Shown here: in pieces, positions 21,581 through 33,536 of the stretch
Numbering within the stretch: position 1 is the stretch's first letter
How the letters are laid out: every line of letters begins with the position of its first letter
NCBI GenBank assembly: GCA_003013855.2
Contig: ML058407.1
Coordinates: 2,046,001-2,110,000, forward strand
Direction of reading: 5' to 3'
DNA length: 64,000 nt
Source of the DNA: Liriodendron chinense
Lineage: Eukaryota; Streptophyta; Magnoliopsida; Magnoliales; Magnoliaceae
Translations under genes and position numbers: made by a program
The notes under the pieces: model-generated
What the model was told of the DNA's origin: nothing
What the model saw: only the letters and a program-made list of their open reading frames with translations
The model's database searches: none

Positions 21581-23545
21581 CTATCCGATGACTAGTCTGG
21601 AGTCGCCATAGATCTGTATTGCCTTGATTCGCATCTCTAATGCGAGCTGTAGCCCAATGATGAGAGCTTGATACTCTGCTTCGTTGTTGGTGCAGGCTGA
21701 CACGATTGTAAGTGAGTAGGGCAGCAAATCTCCCTGTGGGCTGATAAATATAACCCCCGCTCCTGCCCCTGTCAACCTGGAGGCTCCGTCAAAGTACATT
21801 TGCCATAGCCGTGGTCTTTCGATCTTCATAACCTGGTCATCCGGGAGGTCACATTCCATTTCTTCGCTGCTCGGGACTGGATGCACAGCGAGAAAATCCG
21901 CGATCGCTTGTCCTTTAATAGCCCGGGCTGGGACGTATGTGATGTCGAATTTGGAGAGGAGAAGGGCCCATTTAGCTAAACGCCCAAACAGCATAGGCCG
22001 GTTCATAAGGAACTTGATCGGATCCGCCTTAGATATCAACGTTATTTGGTGCGAGAGGCAGTAATGCCTCAGTTTCTTTACAGCAAAAATGAGAGTGAGA
22101 CATATCTTTTCAATTGCTGAATAGTTGAATTCGGCCCCTACCAGCGTGCGGCTTAAGTAATATAGTGCATTCTCCTTCTCTTCTTTGTTCTTTTGTGCCA
22201 GGAGTGCCCCCAGTGAGTTATCACCTACTGCGATGTACAGAATCAGTGGCTTTCCCTTAATTGGGGAGGCAAGGACTGGCGAATTCCCGAGCATCTCTTT
22301 TAGAGAGTCGAAGGCTTTCTGACAAGCGTCGTCCCATTCAAACTTAACATCTTTCTTGTTAAGGCGGAAGAACGGTTGACAACGACCAGCCAAGTTCGAG
22401 ATGAATCTCCTCAAATATGCTACGCAGCCTTGAAAACTCTTCAACTGCTTCAGGTTCTTCGGAGGCGGCATTTCTATGATGGCCTTGATCTTTGTGGGAT
22501 AGATTTCTATGCCCCTGTGTCTGACCACGAAGCCTAGAAATTTACCAGATGCAACTCCGAACGCGCATTTTAGTGGATTCATACGGAGACTTTTCTTGCG
22601 CAACCTTTGGAACACTTGCCTTAGGTGCTCTCTGTGCTGCTCGTGATTGGCCGACCTTACGACTAGATCATCTACATAGCATTCGACATGTTTATGCATC
22701 ATATCCTGAAATATAACGTGCATTGCGTGCTGGTATGTTGCCCCTGCATTCGTTAATCCGAAAGGCATTACGCGATAACAGTAGATGCCGAGGGTTGTAC
22801 GGAAGGCCGTAGCTTCTTCATCTTCCGGGGCCATGCGAATCTGATTATATCCCGAATACCCGTCCATGAAGGACATTACTGCATATCCCATTGTGCTATC
22901 AATCAATAATTCTGGAATTGGCAAAGGAAAATCATCTTTCGGGCAGGCTTCATTAAGATTCCGAAAGTCAACGCAAACTCGGATCTGCCCGCTCTTCTTC
23001 TTGACTGGCACAATGTTTGAAATCCATCGGGGGTACTTCACCTCTCGAACGAATCCGGCCTGAATTAGTTTCTTGATTTCTTCTTCAATCTTAGGTACAA
23101 CATCAGGATGAAACCGTCGTTGTGGTTGCTTTACTGGCTTCTTTTCTTTCATGATACTTAGCTTGTGCATGGCGATTGTCTGACTGAGCCCGGGCATTTC
23201 TGAATATGTCCAGGCAAAGATGTCCTTGTTCTCCTTCAATAGCTGCATGTATCTCTCTCTTTCATTTTTCGGGACGTTTCTGCTTAAATATGTATTCCTG
23301 GGTTCTTCGAGGGTACCCAAGTTCACCTCTTCAAGTTCATCAATCGTCGGTTGTCCACCGTCTTCTAATTGCACGGGTGCGACACTTGGCTGGATTATGT
23401 CGATGGAATCCTGCGCTCGGACTTCTTCTGTCGGGCCAATGGTTACCATGTTTACGCTTGCCTTGGCTCCTAGACCTTCTCCATTTCTGTATACTTGCTT
23501 ATATTCTTCAAATGGAGCTAGCAGTCTTTTCTTTGTGTCTGAGCC
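21581..23545 (-). pseudogene. pol: Tat-type reverse transcriptase, RNase H and second (archaeal-type) RNase H (Element D)
   Basis: Open from the TAA at 23548 down to the TAG at 21583. RT motifs in order: IVPVKKKSGQIRVCVDFRNL, FMDGYSGYNQIRM, MPFGLTNAGATYQ, catalytic YVDD (VECYVDDLVV). Then the Ty3-type RNase H (LYYLSRTLVGAEFNYSAIEK) and a second RNase H beginning MYFDGASRLTGAGAGVIF with NNEAEYQALIIGL and DSRLVIG. Dual RNase H is characteristic of the Tat lineage. All catalytic residues visible are in place. Confidence 0.94.
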
Positions 23546-24184
23546 TTAACTGAAGAATCCCATATTCCTTATAATCTTCCGGCTGGCTTTGCTATATCTC
23601 TTCTCTTCTATTGGTCGAGATTGGGCAGACCCTCTTCCCTCTTCTTTCCCTTCTGATGGTACTGGCTGGCTTGGCCCTGAGTGGAACTTGATATCTTTCT
23701 GGGTGGCATCTCTTGACGGCACGATGAATTGGCTTGGAGCTTTTGGAAATGGCTTGGTTCTTCCTATCTTGGGTATAGGCATATTGAAGCTGGATTTGAG
23801 TACACTCATGTGTTGATCTGAAATCAGTTTTAACACAGACTGCCCTGGCTGACGCAGATGCTGCGGTACCACATAGAATTTCTTCGTAATCGACTAAGGT
23901 TGGTTTTTCTGCTGACATTGGGATCTTCCCTGGGTGATGAGCTGGGGTTTACCTTCCTGTACGCACTTCTCAACTCGAGGTTCTGCCCCTTGTCCTTTCT
24001 TCCTTATGTTGGACTTTTTGCTGGTTTTATCGCTTTAGGACGGGTCATAATATTTCGCATCAGACAAAAATGACTCAGCTATCGTGTATGGCTTCGGATC
24101 TGCTGCTATCCTGTATTGGACACCATCTCTGTTATATTTGAAACACTGGTGATATGTCGAAGGGATTATCCGATTCTGATGGAG
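23546..24184 (-). pseudogene. pol: Protease-RT linker of Element D pol
   Basis: Downstream of the protease the frame reads LHQNRIIPSTYHQCFKYN and AESFLSDAKYYD, the usual Tat text after LLLGRPW. It is broken by stops near 24070 and 23898 and by TAA at 23548, but in-frame similarity continues to RT. A Pro/Lys-rich linker (KPFPKAPSQFIVPSRD) is variable. Confidence 0.75.
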
Positions 24185-26220
24185 CTAGGGCCTTCCTAAA
24201 AGGAGGTTGTATGTTGTCACCGCGTCGATCACCTGACACGTTACTTTTGTCGTCAATTCTTCGATCTCTAACATCACCGTGATTGATCCCAGTGTGCGTT
24301 GACTGTCTTGATTGAACCCTTGAATCATCATGAGACTCGGGCGTAGTGCCGATTGCCTATAACCCAGCTTCTGTAATGTCTTCAATGGCATAATATTCAC
24401 GGCAGACCCGTCCTCCAACATGCACCTCTTGATCTCGGTGTCCCTGATTGTTCCAGTGACCATCAACGGTCGATTGTGGTTTATTAATTCGGTCGTGCAG
24501 TCTTCTTCTGAGAAAGTAATTGTCGCAGGATGGTTGACATGCATGACTTGTGACACTGGCACGTACCCCTCCCAGAATTTGTCTGCATTATTCATTTCTT
24601 CTTCTATTTCTATCATCATGACCTCCTTGACCTCACTGTCAAGTAAGGCATTGATTAACATTTCTCTGTACACTTTCGAGAGACATAAAGCATCGTATAT
24701 ACTTAGCTGGGCGGGAACCTTTCGTAAGTGCGACACAACATCATATACTACTGGTCTCAGGCTTGGCTGACTAGTCGTGGCTTCACCAACTTTCTCTTTC
24801 AACTTTTGCACGTGAGGTCTCCCTTGCGGCCTGTCGTGGACACCATCTTCTTGCATTGGGTCGTCTGGTCTCGGAGGGGTACGGTCAGGCATTTGCCTTC
24901 CTGATCGTAAGATGACCGCGTTAACTTCTCCCTCGACTGCTTGTGGGGTTTCTTCGGTCGGTACTTGTTCGGTGAACGACACCATTTCGCAATATGCCAT
25001 GCTCATCACGGGTCGCTTCTGTAATATTTCTCTCCTTCCTCTCCCCCTGTTCCCTCTTTGGTTAACGAGCCTCCGTCTGTTCTCGAGTCTTTTCTTGCTA
25101 CTGACTAGAGTCCATGGTTCCTTTGGCTCAGGGAATGAAGTTGTTAGGTGAATGCTACCTTCTATTGGGATTGCTGAAATTGTCCCGGCTATCTCCCTTG
25201 CTGTCTCGGGTACCTTCATGCTGATAACCCCTTGATTGATCAACCCTTGTATCCTTCCTTTCAAGGAGAAGCAATCTTCTGTCTTGTGGCTAACACATTG
25301 GTGATATTTACAATATTTGGGATCGTTTACCCGTCCAACTTCATGGGGACGGACGGGCTCCGGTAAACGCATTAAGCCTTCCTCGACCAATTGTTCCATG
25401 ATCGGGACTAGATCAGCCATATCGAATGTATATGGGCCATTAGCCCTTTCTCTTTCGGCTATCAATATGCGTTTAGGTACATAGGGTCTTTTACCCTTGT
25501 CTTGCGTGACTGCTGTCTTCATTTCCGTCCTATGATCGGCAGCGGGACGTTTTCGATCTTTCTGTTCCTTGACCTTGTCGACCTGGTGGGTTTCTACCAC
25601 TCTTCTTGTCTCTCTCTTCTGTCTCTCGGGTCTGAAGTTTACCAGGGAAGCCGCTTCTTCCACCAAATGGGCTTTCGTTGCTAGTTCGCGAAAGGAGTTG
25701 AAGGTGTTACCTAACAGTCCGTACGAGATCATGGGGTCTAGAGCCCTTAGGCACATCTTCATCTGCTCGCCTTCACTGGGTAGTTCACGACATTGAGCCG
25801 CCGTAGTTCCCCATCGGTCAATGAATTTCTCGACTGGTTCACCATTCCTCTGTCTGACCAATGGTAGGTCCATCAACAAGATCTCCCTCTCGGTTGCAAA
25901 GAATTTGGAGATGAAAGCGTCCTGCATTTGCTCCCATGTCCTTATAGAGCCGGCCGGTAGCGACATGTACCATTGAAAGGCCTTCCCTGTCAGGGTAGAT
26001 CCGAATAACCGCATGCAATACTGCGGGACCGTGGACCAATTTCCTAACGTAGTCAAGAAGTGGGTGATGTGCTCTTCTGGCGATCCTCTTCCGTCAAACT
26101 TTTCGAAGTCTGGGCATCTGAAATTGGCTGGGAATTTCTCGACTGGTTCACCATTCCTCTATCTGGCGGGTACGGGACCCGATATTTATAGCTGCCCCTC
26201 TTTTCTTTCTCTTTTTCTTG
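24185..26220 (-). pseudogene. gag-pro: Tat-type gag and aspartic protease (Element D)
   Basis: Open for over 600 codons from 26056; homology starts slightly upstream (ANFRCPDFEKF, 26140-26100). Gag core: LTGKAFQWYMSLPAGSI, FISKFFATEREILLM, ELPSEGEQMKMCLRAL. Zinc-knuckle variant CKYHQCVSHKTEDCFSLK near 25320-25260, Tat-like. Protease: MLEDGSAVNIMPLKTL near 24410-24370 and LLLGRP at the end. The frame stops at TAG 24187-24185, where the family has Trp (TGG), a G-to-A change. A 29-bp segment (25823-25851) is repeated at 26132-26160 and disrupts the upstream part. Confidence 0.9.
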
Positions 26221-26568
26221 CTACATCCTGTGAGCTATCGTCTGGGATAACTCTTCTCGTGATACGTGAGATGTGGAAAGTGGTGCGCGCTCTATTGGCG
26301 TGACCTGAAGTTGGGCAGGCGGTTCATGCTCAGTTGGACCTTCTGCTGCCCCTTGGGATTCCTCTGCCGACTGACGGGTGGGTGGCGCGATACTTCTGGT
26401 GGCATTCTGTGATATTAGGGTGGCCAAGGCTTCCTGAATAGCCCTCATCCGATCATTTGTCTCGCGATTAGCCTCTACCAATCTATCGATCTGATCTTGG
26501 AGTGGAGGCAATTCTTCTGCTTCATATGGTCCTTCTTCTTCTCCTTCAGCTATTTGGAACATCACCAC
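26221..26568 (-). pseudogene. gag: Gag N-terminal segment (Element D)
   Basis: 115 codons from ATG 26568. Acidic, then a coiled-coil-like stretch (LQDQIDRLVEANRETNDRM), then a Gln/Pro/Ser linker. This is typical of Tat Gag N-termini, preceding the core at 26100. It ends at TAG 26223-26221, so it no longer connects to the core frame. Confidence 0.7.
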
Positions 26569-27351
26569 TTGCGCTAATAGGATTTCCTGAGGTGACCTCT
26601 ACTTCGATTCAAGGGTCGTCGGCTTTCTTCACATGTGCGGACCCGATAGGTTTCCCAGAGGTGTAGGCGACCTTGGATAACGGCGGAAACTACTCGGCTA
26701 TCATTTTGGGTACTGCGGGTTTGGTCGATATGACCTGGCCATCGATAGGGATCTTCTGCCCCTGCTTCGGCTGCCACTGTTTCTTGACCACGGGGCAAGA
26801 TCTCGCAACGTTCGCCTTTCTATATGCAGCTAGGATGGCAACTTTCTCTGTTCTTTCTTCTGTCTCCGGGTCTCAACCAACTGCCATTCTGAGCCTGGGC
26901 TAGCAGTTGCGGTTGCGGTGAAACGAGGGAAGTTTAAACCTCCGTTGGCAAGGAAGGTGCACGAACTTGTCATCGAGCATGCCATCTCTTCTGTCTGCGT
27001 TACTATCTTGCTAATTCTGCGGTGTCATAAAAATCTTTAGAACAGTTCACAAGTGCGGTCGGGAGTATGAGCCCATCGATCACAGTGCATAAACCGACAA
27101 AAATAAGCAAGAAGGAGACAAATACGTGTAGTTGTGGAAGTTTGTGATTTTGAAAACCCTTGATTTACCGTCTATTGCCTTAAAGATGAAGGGAAGAACG
27201 TTCCCATTGAGAGTCGCCAGTTTGGCGCCCGAGGGGCACCGAAACATTATGCCTCGCGGTAACTTAACTATGTATAAATTCATGTTTGTGAGTAATTGAT
27301 CTTAGAGCGTTTCCATATTCAGATATAACCAGAGATTCTGGTAGGGTTCGA
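26569..27351 (-). other. Element D untranslated leader
   Basis: Noncoding between primer site and gag; only short frames. Around 27207-27232 a second copy of GAGTCGCCAGTTTG occurs, the same text that forms the primer site/LTR junction at 27361-27374. Confidence 0.6.
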
Positions 27352-27369
27352 TCCCCAGCAGAGTCGCCA
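27352..27369 (-). other. Primer binding site (tRNA-Arg type), Element D
   Basis: Minus strand reads TGGCGACTCTGCTGGGGA three bases after the 5' LTR end. This is the form reported for Ogre/Tat elements (tRNA-Arg); the tRNA assignment is from general knowledge. Confidence 0.8.
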
Positions 27370-27372
27370 GTT

Positions 27373-29776
27373 TGTTAGAACTAGAAAAAAATGAACTCCA
27401 AAAGGGGCATTTTCCTTGAAATGTGGTGTTTTGTTGCTCTGGGGTTCTGAATAATGGACACATTCATAGACAATCACAAGCATTCATAAAAGTACACAAG
27501 GAGAGATATCGCAAGGTGAATTTTATTCCAGAGATCCTGAGATCTTGTACATTCCAGGTCGTGATCTGGCACGAGCCCTTAATTACATCGAATGATCGAT
27601 GACCCTTGATTAAAAGGCAAAAGACTAGTCAGCAAGGACTATGGTCTGAGAGTTTGTGGTCATAGAGAGCTGTATTTTTTTGTTATGGACTGAACCATCT
27701 TTGTATTAGTCAGATGTCTATGTCCCATGTTTTGGCCGGAGATCCGGGCTGAGACTATCAGGGTTTATGACTGAGAAGGACGACTCTGGGCCTGCGCCTG
27801 TCAATGTATGGACAGGTGACCTCGGGAAGTCCACTCTGCAGTTGTGTATACTTACGTAGCCCAACCGACGGATGCCGTTTTTAATGGGTAGGGCATCGAC
27901 TGTTGTGTTGTGGCAGTTCATAACAATTATTTTGTAGTGAATTGAAACTCGTTGGTATGGTTTATCGTGATAACCATAGTCCCGTTTGTCTAGCTTTCGA
28001 CTTAAATCGGATCACATCTTTACAGTAAATATAAATGATGACATGTTTGCATAGTTCTGGATGCTGGCGGCGTCTCTTTCGAGAAGTCGTTTCGTTCATC
28101 GTGTCGAATCAGATTAAACTTTGAAGATGCACAATTATGCTCATTTAGAGATCCTGAAACGTCCATTTGACCATTCCATTGCGTCCGGAACGCTCGAAAT
28201 ACCCAAAATAGGCTCAAGTGGCACTTGAAAACACTTAAAATTGAGTCCAGTGCACCCATGAACATGTTCTGGAATTGGCTGATTTTTTGGGTGCGTGGGA
28301 CATAATTTATGGGTGCGTAGGAGTCCAACGCACCTTGAAAATACATGTCTGAATTATGTTGATTTTACGGATGCGTGGGGTAATTTTTGGGTGCGTTGGG
28401 GTCCAATGCACCCTGAAAATACAAATCCGCTTTTTGTTGAATTTTCGGGTGCGTCAAGCTATTTTCGGGTGCGTGGGAGTCTAATGCACCCTGAAAATAC
28501 TAGTCTGCTTTTTGTTGAATTTTCGGATGCGTCGAGCTATTTTCAGGTGCGTGGGAGTCCAATGCACCCTGAAAATACATATCTGAATCATGTTGAATTT
28601 TTGGGTGCGTCAAGATATTTTCGGGTTCGTCAAGCTATTTTCGGGTGCGTGGGAGTCCAATGCACCCTAAAAATACATATCTAAATTATGTTGAATTTTC
28701 GGGTGCGTCAAGCTATTTTCGGGTGTGTCAAGCTATTTTCGGGTGCGTGGGAGTCCAATGCACCCTCAAAATACATCTCTGAATTATGTTGAATTTTCGG
28801 GTGCGTTCTCACACTTATGAACTTTTATAATCCGAACCTGCGGTGGTGTTGATCAGAGTGACCTTCCGGTGGAAGATGCCGGCGATCGGAAAAGAATTTC
28901 GGTCACCGGAAAAGTTTTTCGGCTGTCGGAAAGGGATTCCGGCGAGGGTTTCCGGCGACAAATCCCAGATACTCAGGGGATAATAGCTCTCTCTCTCTCT
29001 CTCTTAATCTGTACAAATGAATAGTGGGAGGGGGTATTTATACCCGAGAATACCGGACAGCGACCAATGAGGAGCTGCCACGTATGACGCACCCCAAATA
29101 TCCCTCGACGCACCCTTAAATGGACGCGTGGGAGCTCTGACGCACCCCGAAATGAGATTCTGAGATGTGCTGATTTTATGGGTGCGTCGAGCTATTTTTG
29201 GGTGCGTTGAGGTACAATGCATCCAAAAATGCAACGCTGGTTCTTGGCGATTTTATGGGTGCGTTGGGCTATTTTTGGACGCGTTGGGCAATTTTAGGGT
29301 GCGTTGCAATCCAATGCATCCTGAAATTGTAGTTCCGTATTTTCTGAATTTATGGACGCGTCGAAGGTATTTTTAGGGTGCGTCAAGCCATTTTTTAGAT
29401 GCGTCAGAGGTAAAAAACATCCTGAAACACTTCTTAAATTTTCATGAATTTAAGGGTGCGTTGGACTGAATAAATGGGTGCGCTTGACGTACCCGTGTCT
29501 TGCAAAATTCAGTTTTACAAAACGGAGGGCTTGTGGGGCCCGTTTCTTGGCGAATCCACATGCACTGCTTATCATAATTCATGACGAATGTGTCTGCTTG
29601 ATTCTGGGCGGTTTTGATCACGGTGATCCGTGGGGCCCATCGGAGAAAATGGCTAAGTACTGGATCCTTTGCAAATCTGTGTATTTTGGTGCATCGGGTA
29701 CTATTTTGTGGGATTTTCTCGAAGCACATGCCTAATTGATTTGTTTTAGAGGGTACTGACTTTTGGGACCCCAACA
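27373..29776 (-). repeat. Element D 5' LTR
   Basis: 2404 bp, pair of 10847-13224. GGGTGCGT word arrays at about 28289-28805 and 29085-29490, a (CT)n tract near 28988-29004 and a TATA box at 29042-29035. Small indels distinguish it from the 3' LTR. Confidence 0.93.
29035..29042 (-). promoter_or_regulatory. TATA box, Element D 5' LTR
   Basis: TATAAATA on the minus strand within GGGTATAAATACCC, itself palindromic. Transcription would start about 30 bp on, at the (GA)n run, and read through R/U5 into gag-pol. Confidence 0.7.
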
Positions 29777-29781
29777 AAACC
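29777..29781. repeat. Target-site duplication AAACC, right copy (Element D)
   Basis: Identical to 10842-10846; after it, Element 1 integrase coding resumes. Confidence 0.93.
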
Positions 29782-30375
29782 TTAATGAAGAAATATGGCG
29801 TAACACACAAAGTGAGCACTCCCTATCACCCACAAACTAGTGGACAAGCTGAGATATCCAATAGGGAGATTAAACATATTTTGGAGAAAACGGTGAACCC
29901 CGATCACAAGGATTGGTTGCTTCGACTTACCGATGTGCTTTGGGCTTACCGTACCACTTTAAAAACCCCTATTGGAATGTCTCCCTATAGACTTGTCTAT
30001 GGGAAGGCTTGTCACTTGCCTGTGGAGTTGGAACATAGGGCATATTGGGCAATAAAGAATATGAATTTTGATTCTGACAAAGCGAGCTCATTGTGCAAAC
30101 TACAATTGAATGAACTTGCGAAACTCCAGAACGAAGCTTATGAAAATGCGAGAATTTACAAGGACAAGATGAAGGTGTTCCATGATAAGAACATTCTTCG
30201 TAAGACATTCACGATTAATAAAAAAGTCCTCCTGTATAATTCTCGCCTACATTTATTTCCGGGGAAATTGAGATCTCGATGGACCGGTCCCTACATTGTG
30301 CAAACTGTCTACCCATATGAGACCGTCGAGTTGTTAAATTCAAGGAACGGCAACATCTTTAAGGTGAATGGTTAG
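29782..30375 (+). pseudogene. pol: Athila integrase, C-terminal part, detached by Element D
   Basis: Open for about 197 codons. It begins at the residues next to the D insertion (MKKYGVTHKVSTPYHPQTSG) and carries the third catalytic residue in QAEISNREIK. Then LWAYRTTLKTPIGMSPYRLV, the conserved YGKACHLPVELEHRAYWAIK block of Athila integrases, and a C-terminal barrel-like part (GKLRSRWTGPYIV). The stop at 30373 falls within the motif NG-x-RLKPF, which continues in frame after TAG, so one more point mutation truncates the end. Confidence 0.92.
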
Positions 30376-31590
30376 CGATTAAAGCCGTTCTTTGAGAAGT
30401 TTCCTTCAGAAGGTATGTCCAAACCTCTGACTGATCCTGTGTATCAAGATGATTGATCTCCTAGTCTGATGGAGGTATAGAGTAGTTAGGATTAGGATTT
30501 TGTTGCTTTTGTTTACTTTTTCATACGGTTGTTAGAAGGAGGAAGAATTCCACTTTTTGTTCTTTCAGGTACTATCATTCCTCACTCCCTTTTATTTTAG
30601 AATTACTCTCATGTTTTGCTCATTGAACATCTTTTACATTGAGAACAATGCAAGATTTGGTTGGGGGTGTAGGATCACTTGGATGAATCCAGTGTTTTGT
30701 AACATTTCGAGCAATTACGTAGAAAATTTTCGATTTCTCTAAAATTCAAAACTCTTTTGAAAAACTTTGTTTCTATGCATTCAAGATGATATGAGTATAA
30801 GAAGAGGAGATACGAAGTGTACGAAGCTGTACGTCTTGAACTTCTCTTAGCATAATGGTTTTATATGTGAATTCCCCTATTTATGTAATTGATAGAAAAT
30901 TTGAACACCTTTACACCTAGTTCACATTACACGATTTTCTTGGGTTGAAAGGATTATGTGATATGTGAATTAGCTAGACTTTGATTTAAGGTGTTGAGAA
31001 ACCAAGCCAGGCTACTTTGTCCATCCTTGTCCATTGGAAAATAATGAAAGATATGGATTTCTAAAAATCCTATCTAATTTAAAAAGAAAAAGGAAAAGGA
31101 AGGATGAAATTGGGAATGATGGAAAAATGGTGGAAAATTCCGATTAGGGCTACCTATTACCAACCGGGGGATGGTCTACCCATAACTAAAGCCGGAAATG
31201 GGACGTAGTGTGAAAGTCGTCAGAAGGACAGTAAGGCAAATTCCTGTCATTGGCTTGTTGTTGCTCTATACACCTTGAGATCTATAGTTTAGTTGATTTA
31301 TGAAGAAGATAATCCTAGAAACTCATGAGATGAATTTTCACTATGTACACTAGGTTGAATTTTTTCGAGTTCTTCTATTTATCAAACAATCAGCGGGAAT
31401 TTCATATGAACACTTATTATGTTTTGAGAGTTTACGGTTTCAACCTCTGCCACCTAATTTTTCTGAACCTTACACTTGTGTGTCTTGGAATGTATAGAAG
31501 AATGGTTTCTAAAGGAGATTTGGGTTTGGAGAATGAACCTTGTTTCACGTATGTTTTGCTCGGGATTAGCAAAATGCTGGTTGGAGGGTG
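30376..31590 (+). other. Element 1 3' noncoding region and polypurine tract
   Basis: After pol, 1.2 kb without a credible frame; no env-like ORF. The last bases before the LTR (GGTTGGAGGGTG, 31579-31590) are the purine tract. The region is the counterpart of Element A's 1599-2721. Confidence 0.8.
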
Positions 31591-33152
31591 TGTTGAGCTC
31601 TTAATTGTGCATATTCTAACCACAATTCATCACTCATTATGCAAGGTTTTCATGAGTTATAGACTAATCTAATGCATGGATTGGTGATTGTAGGGATGAG
31701 AGAAAGGATTCATAAATTGGAGACTTAAAGACGCCATTTACAAGTAAAGTAGATCAAAGGACTAAGCGTCAAATGATGAAAGAAAGAAGTCAGAGAAAAG
31801 AAGAAAGAAAGCAGAAGAATGTGCCTAAGACTGGTCGTCCGACCGGTCATCTATAGCCCAAGACCGGTCGTCCGACGGTCCGATTACTCAACTGAGGGGC
31901 CCTGCGGCCACAATTCACTGGTCTGTCTAAGACCGGTCGTACGACCGGTCGTCCACTGCTCAGACCGGTCATGCGACCGGTCCTTGAATTAAAATTGCGG
32001 GCTCGAAATTTCCTAAAACTCTCTGGACGTTTTTCACACTTTTACGACCGGTCATGCGACCGGTCATCCAGGAGTTCAGACCGGTCGTCTGCGTAATGAT
32101 GCGTGTTCTACAAGCTCCGAATTTCTCTGCACACTGCGTATTCTTACGCATCTTCTGGATGATTCCGACGCTGCGGAGCTTCCCCACTATAAAAGGACAC
32201 CTAGGGATTGTTCTTAGCATATCTTAGAAGGGATTGAGCACGGTGGGAGACGGCGGAAGTCGGATTTGGAGTTCTACAACTCCTCATAGTTTGCTTTCTA
32301 GTTTTATGTTTTATTTAGTTGTTTTCATGTTTCCTTGGATCATGAACGGCTAAACCTCTTAGCTAGGGCTAAGAGGTGAAGCTTGTAGTGAATCTAAGAT
32401 GTTTCAATTCGTTTGATTTGGTTTTAAGTTGGATTTCATGTTTAAGAACAATGGTTTGAAGTTTAATTCAAGTACTAAGTAGTTTTTCTTAGTCTCATGA
32501 TGACTCATGGATGTTTGGAAGAATTACTTGAGTTCTTAATTGTTGTGAAATAGTCTAGACCTGTATGATTCGAGGAATTGGAATACGCTCTAGATTTATG
32601 ATCTTCATGTGGGAGCTTCTTACAAAAGTTCTATTTTTCTGGAAATTCTTAAGTATGTGAGACTGTGCATGTGATTTGAATCAAGTTCAAATCATGATCT
32701 AGTTTTTTCTTGTGATAGGATTTAATGATGGTTATGATTGTGGTCTTAGCGTATTGGAATTGAGACTGACCTATGCAATTGAGTATGCTAGTCCTAGCTT
32801 GCATTGAGTGAATCATATACATTGATCTTACATATAGCAGATTATTTGGTTTAACTGTTCTATCATTCGACTAGATAGATCTTAATTTCGATTCTAGTTG
32901 AGAAAGTGAGAAACCATAGCGAATTGAGCATCAAGGATTGCTACAAGTGGATCCTTAAACCCCTAGTGCCTTCTTATTAATTGATTACCTTCAGTTTAAT
33001 TCAACATTACAATCTTCTACAAATCTATTTGTTAGCTTTTCAGTAGAACTATTGGAAGTGTTTTGTGGATTCCTACATAAGTCCCTGTGGATCGACCTCG
33101 GTCTTACCGAGATTATTACTACATTGCAACCCTACACTTGGGAAAGCGAACA
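31591..33152 (+). repeat. Element 1 3' LTR
   Basis: 1562 bp, TGTTGAGCTC to AAGCGAACA, pair of 3897-5455. GACCGGTC array at about 31830-32090 and intact TATA at 32188. Confidence 0.95.
32188..32196 (+). promoter_or_regulatory. TATA box, Element 1 3' LTR
   Basis: TATAAAAGG; intact here, mutated in the 5' LTR. Outward transcription from this LTR would run antisense into the split ORF of Element A. Confidence 0.7.
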
Positions 33153-33157
33153 CGTAT
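33153..33157. repeat. Target-site duplication CGTAT, right copy (Element 1)
   Basis: Identical to 3892-3896. Confidence 0.93.
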
Positions 33158-33536
33158 CCTCAAGAGCTCGTGTCGGTTGCGTCTCATGAGAAAGAAACTC
33201 TAGAGGATAATTGTTGGCATCCATGGTTGGCTCATCTTCCAAGTTGAAATTTTGATGCTCCCACCAATTTGGATTATGCATGTCATATGTTGGGCTTTTA
33301 GATGGTTGTTGATATGCGTAGCCATACAAGTGATCATACATTGTCCTAACCAGTCGAACATTATTCATCTCTTTCCGATACTCTCCCATTATCTTATGTG
33401 GGGGAGTATTAGAAGTAGATTGAGTCTTAGAAAAATATTCATGTTTGTAATGGTTCCAATCATAATGATTTTTTATTTGGTTCAACCTCTCTTCTTCCAA
33501 AAGGTATTTAGACAATCTACCCGTCCAATCATCCAT
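33158..33536 (-). pseudogene. Acidic ORF of Element A, N-terminal part
   Basis: ATG at 33536, reading MDDWTGRLSKYLLEEERLNQ, then an Asn/Gln/Tyr-rich section and DANNYPLEFLSHE, up to the Element 1 junction. The frame agrees exactly with the block at 3891 on the far side of Element 1 when one copy of the 5-bp duplication is counted, so this was one ORF of about 518 codons (one internal TAG). No known domain recognised. It occupies the place where gag would start, 240 bp after the primer site. Confidence 0.75.

Larger units (their letters stand above)
10847..29776 (-). mobile_element. Element D: Tat/Ogre-type Ty3/gypsy retrotransposon with antisense PMD gene
   Basis: 18.9 kb, minus strand: 5' LTR 29776-27373, tRNA-Arg-type primer site 27369-27352, gag-protease, RT-RNase H-second RNase H, integrase (ending 20117), then a 6.9-kb 3' region carrying two plus-strand ORFs, the purine tract at 13237-13225 and the 3' LTR 13224-10847. 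TSD AAACC. The second RNase H and the modified zinc knuckle place it in the Tat lineage. Pol is open apart from a few stops, so it decayed after insertion. Confidence 0.93.
3897..33152 (+). mobile_element. Element 1: Athila-lineage Ty3/gypsy retrotransposon (broken), containing Element D
   Basis: Plus strand: 5' LTR 3897-5455, tRNA-Asp primer site 5462-5479, gag, protease, RT, RNase H, integrase (interrupted at 10846/29777 by Element D), 3' noncoding region, 3' LTR 31591-33152, TSD CGTAT. Without Element D it is about 10.3 kb. Lineage is assigned from the DLGAS protease motif, the gag block TLRDYL...CIVFSQNAGN, the primer site and domain order. Gag and pol carry stops and frameshifts, so this copy is not autonomous now. 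Confidence 0.95.

Noticed and set aside
30376..31590. Env-like gene after integrase in Element 1, known in some Athila elements
   Set aside because: No frame longer than about 110 codons and none with signal peptide or membrane segment in a sensible position.
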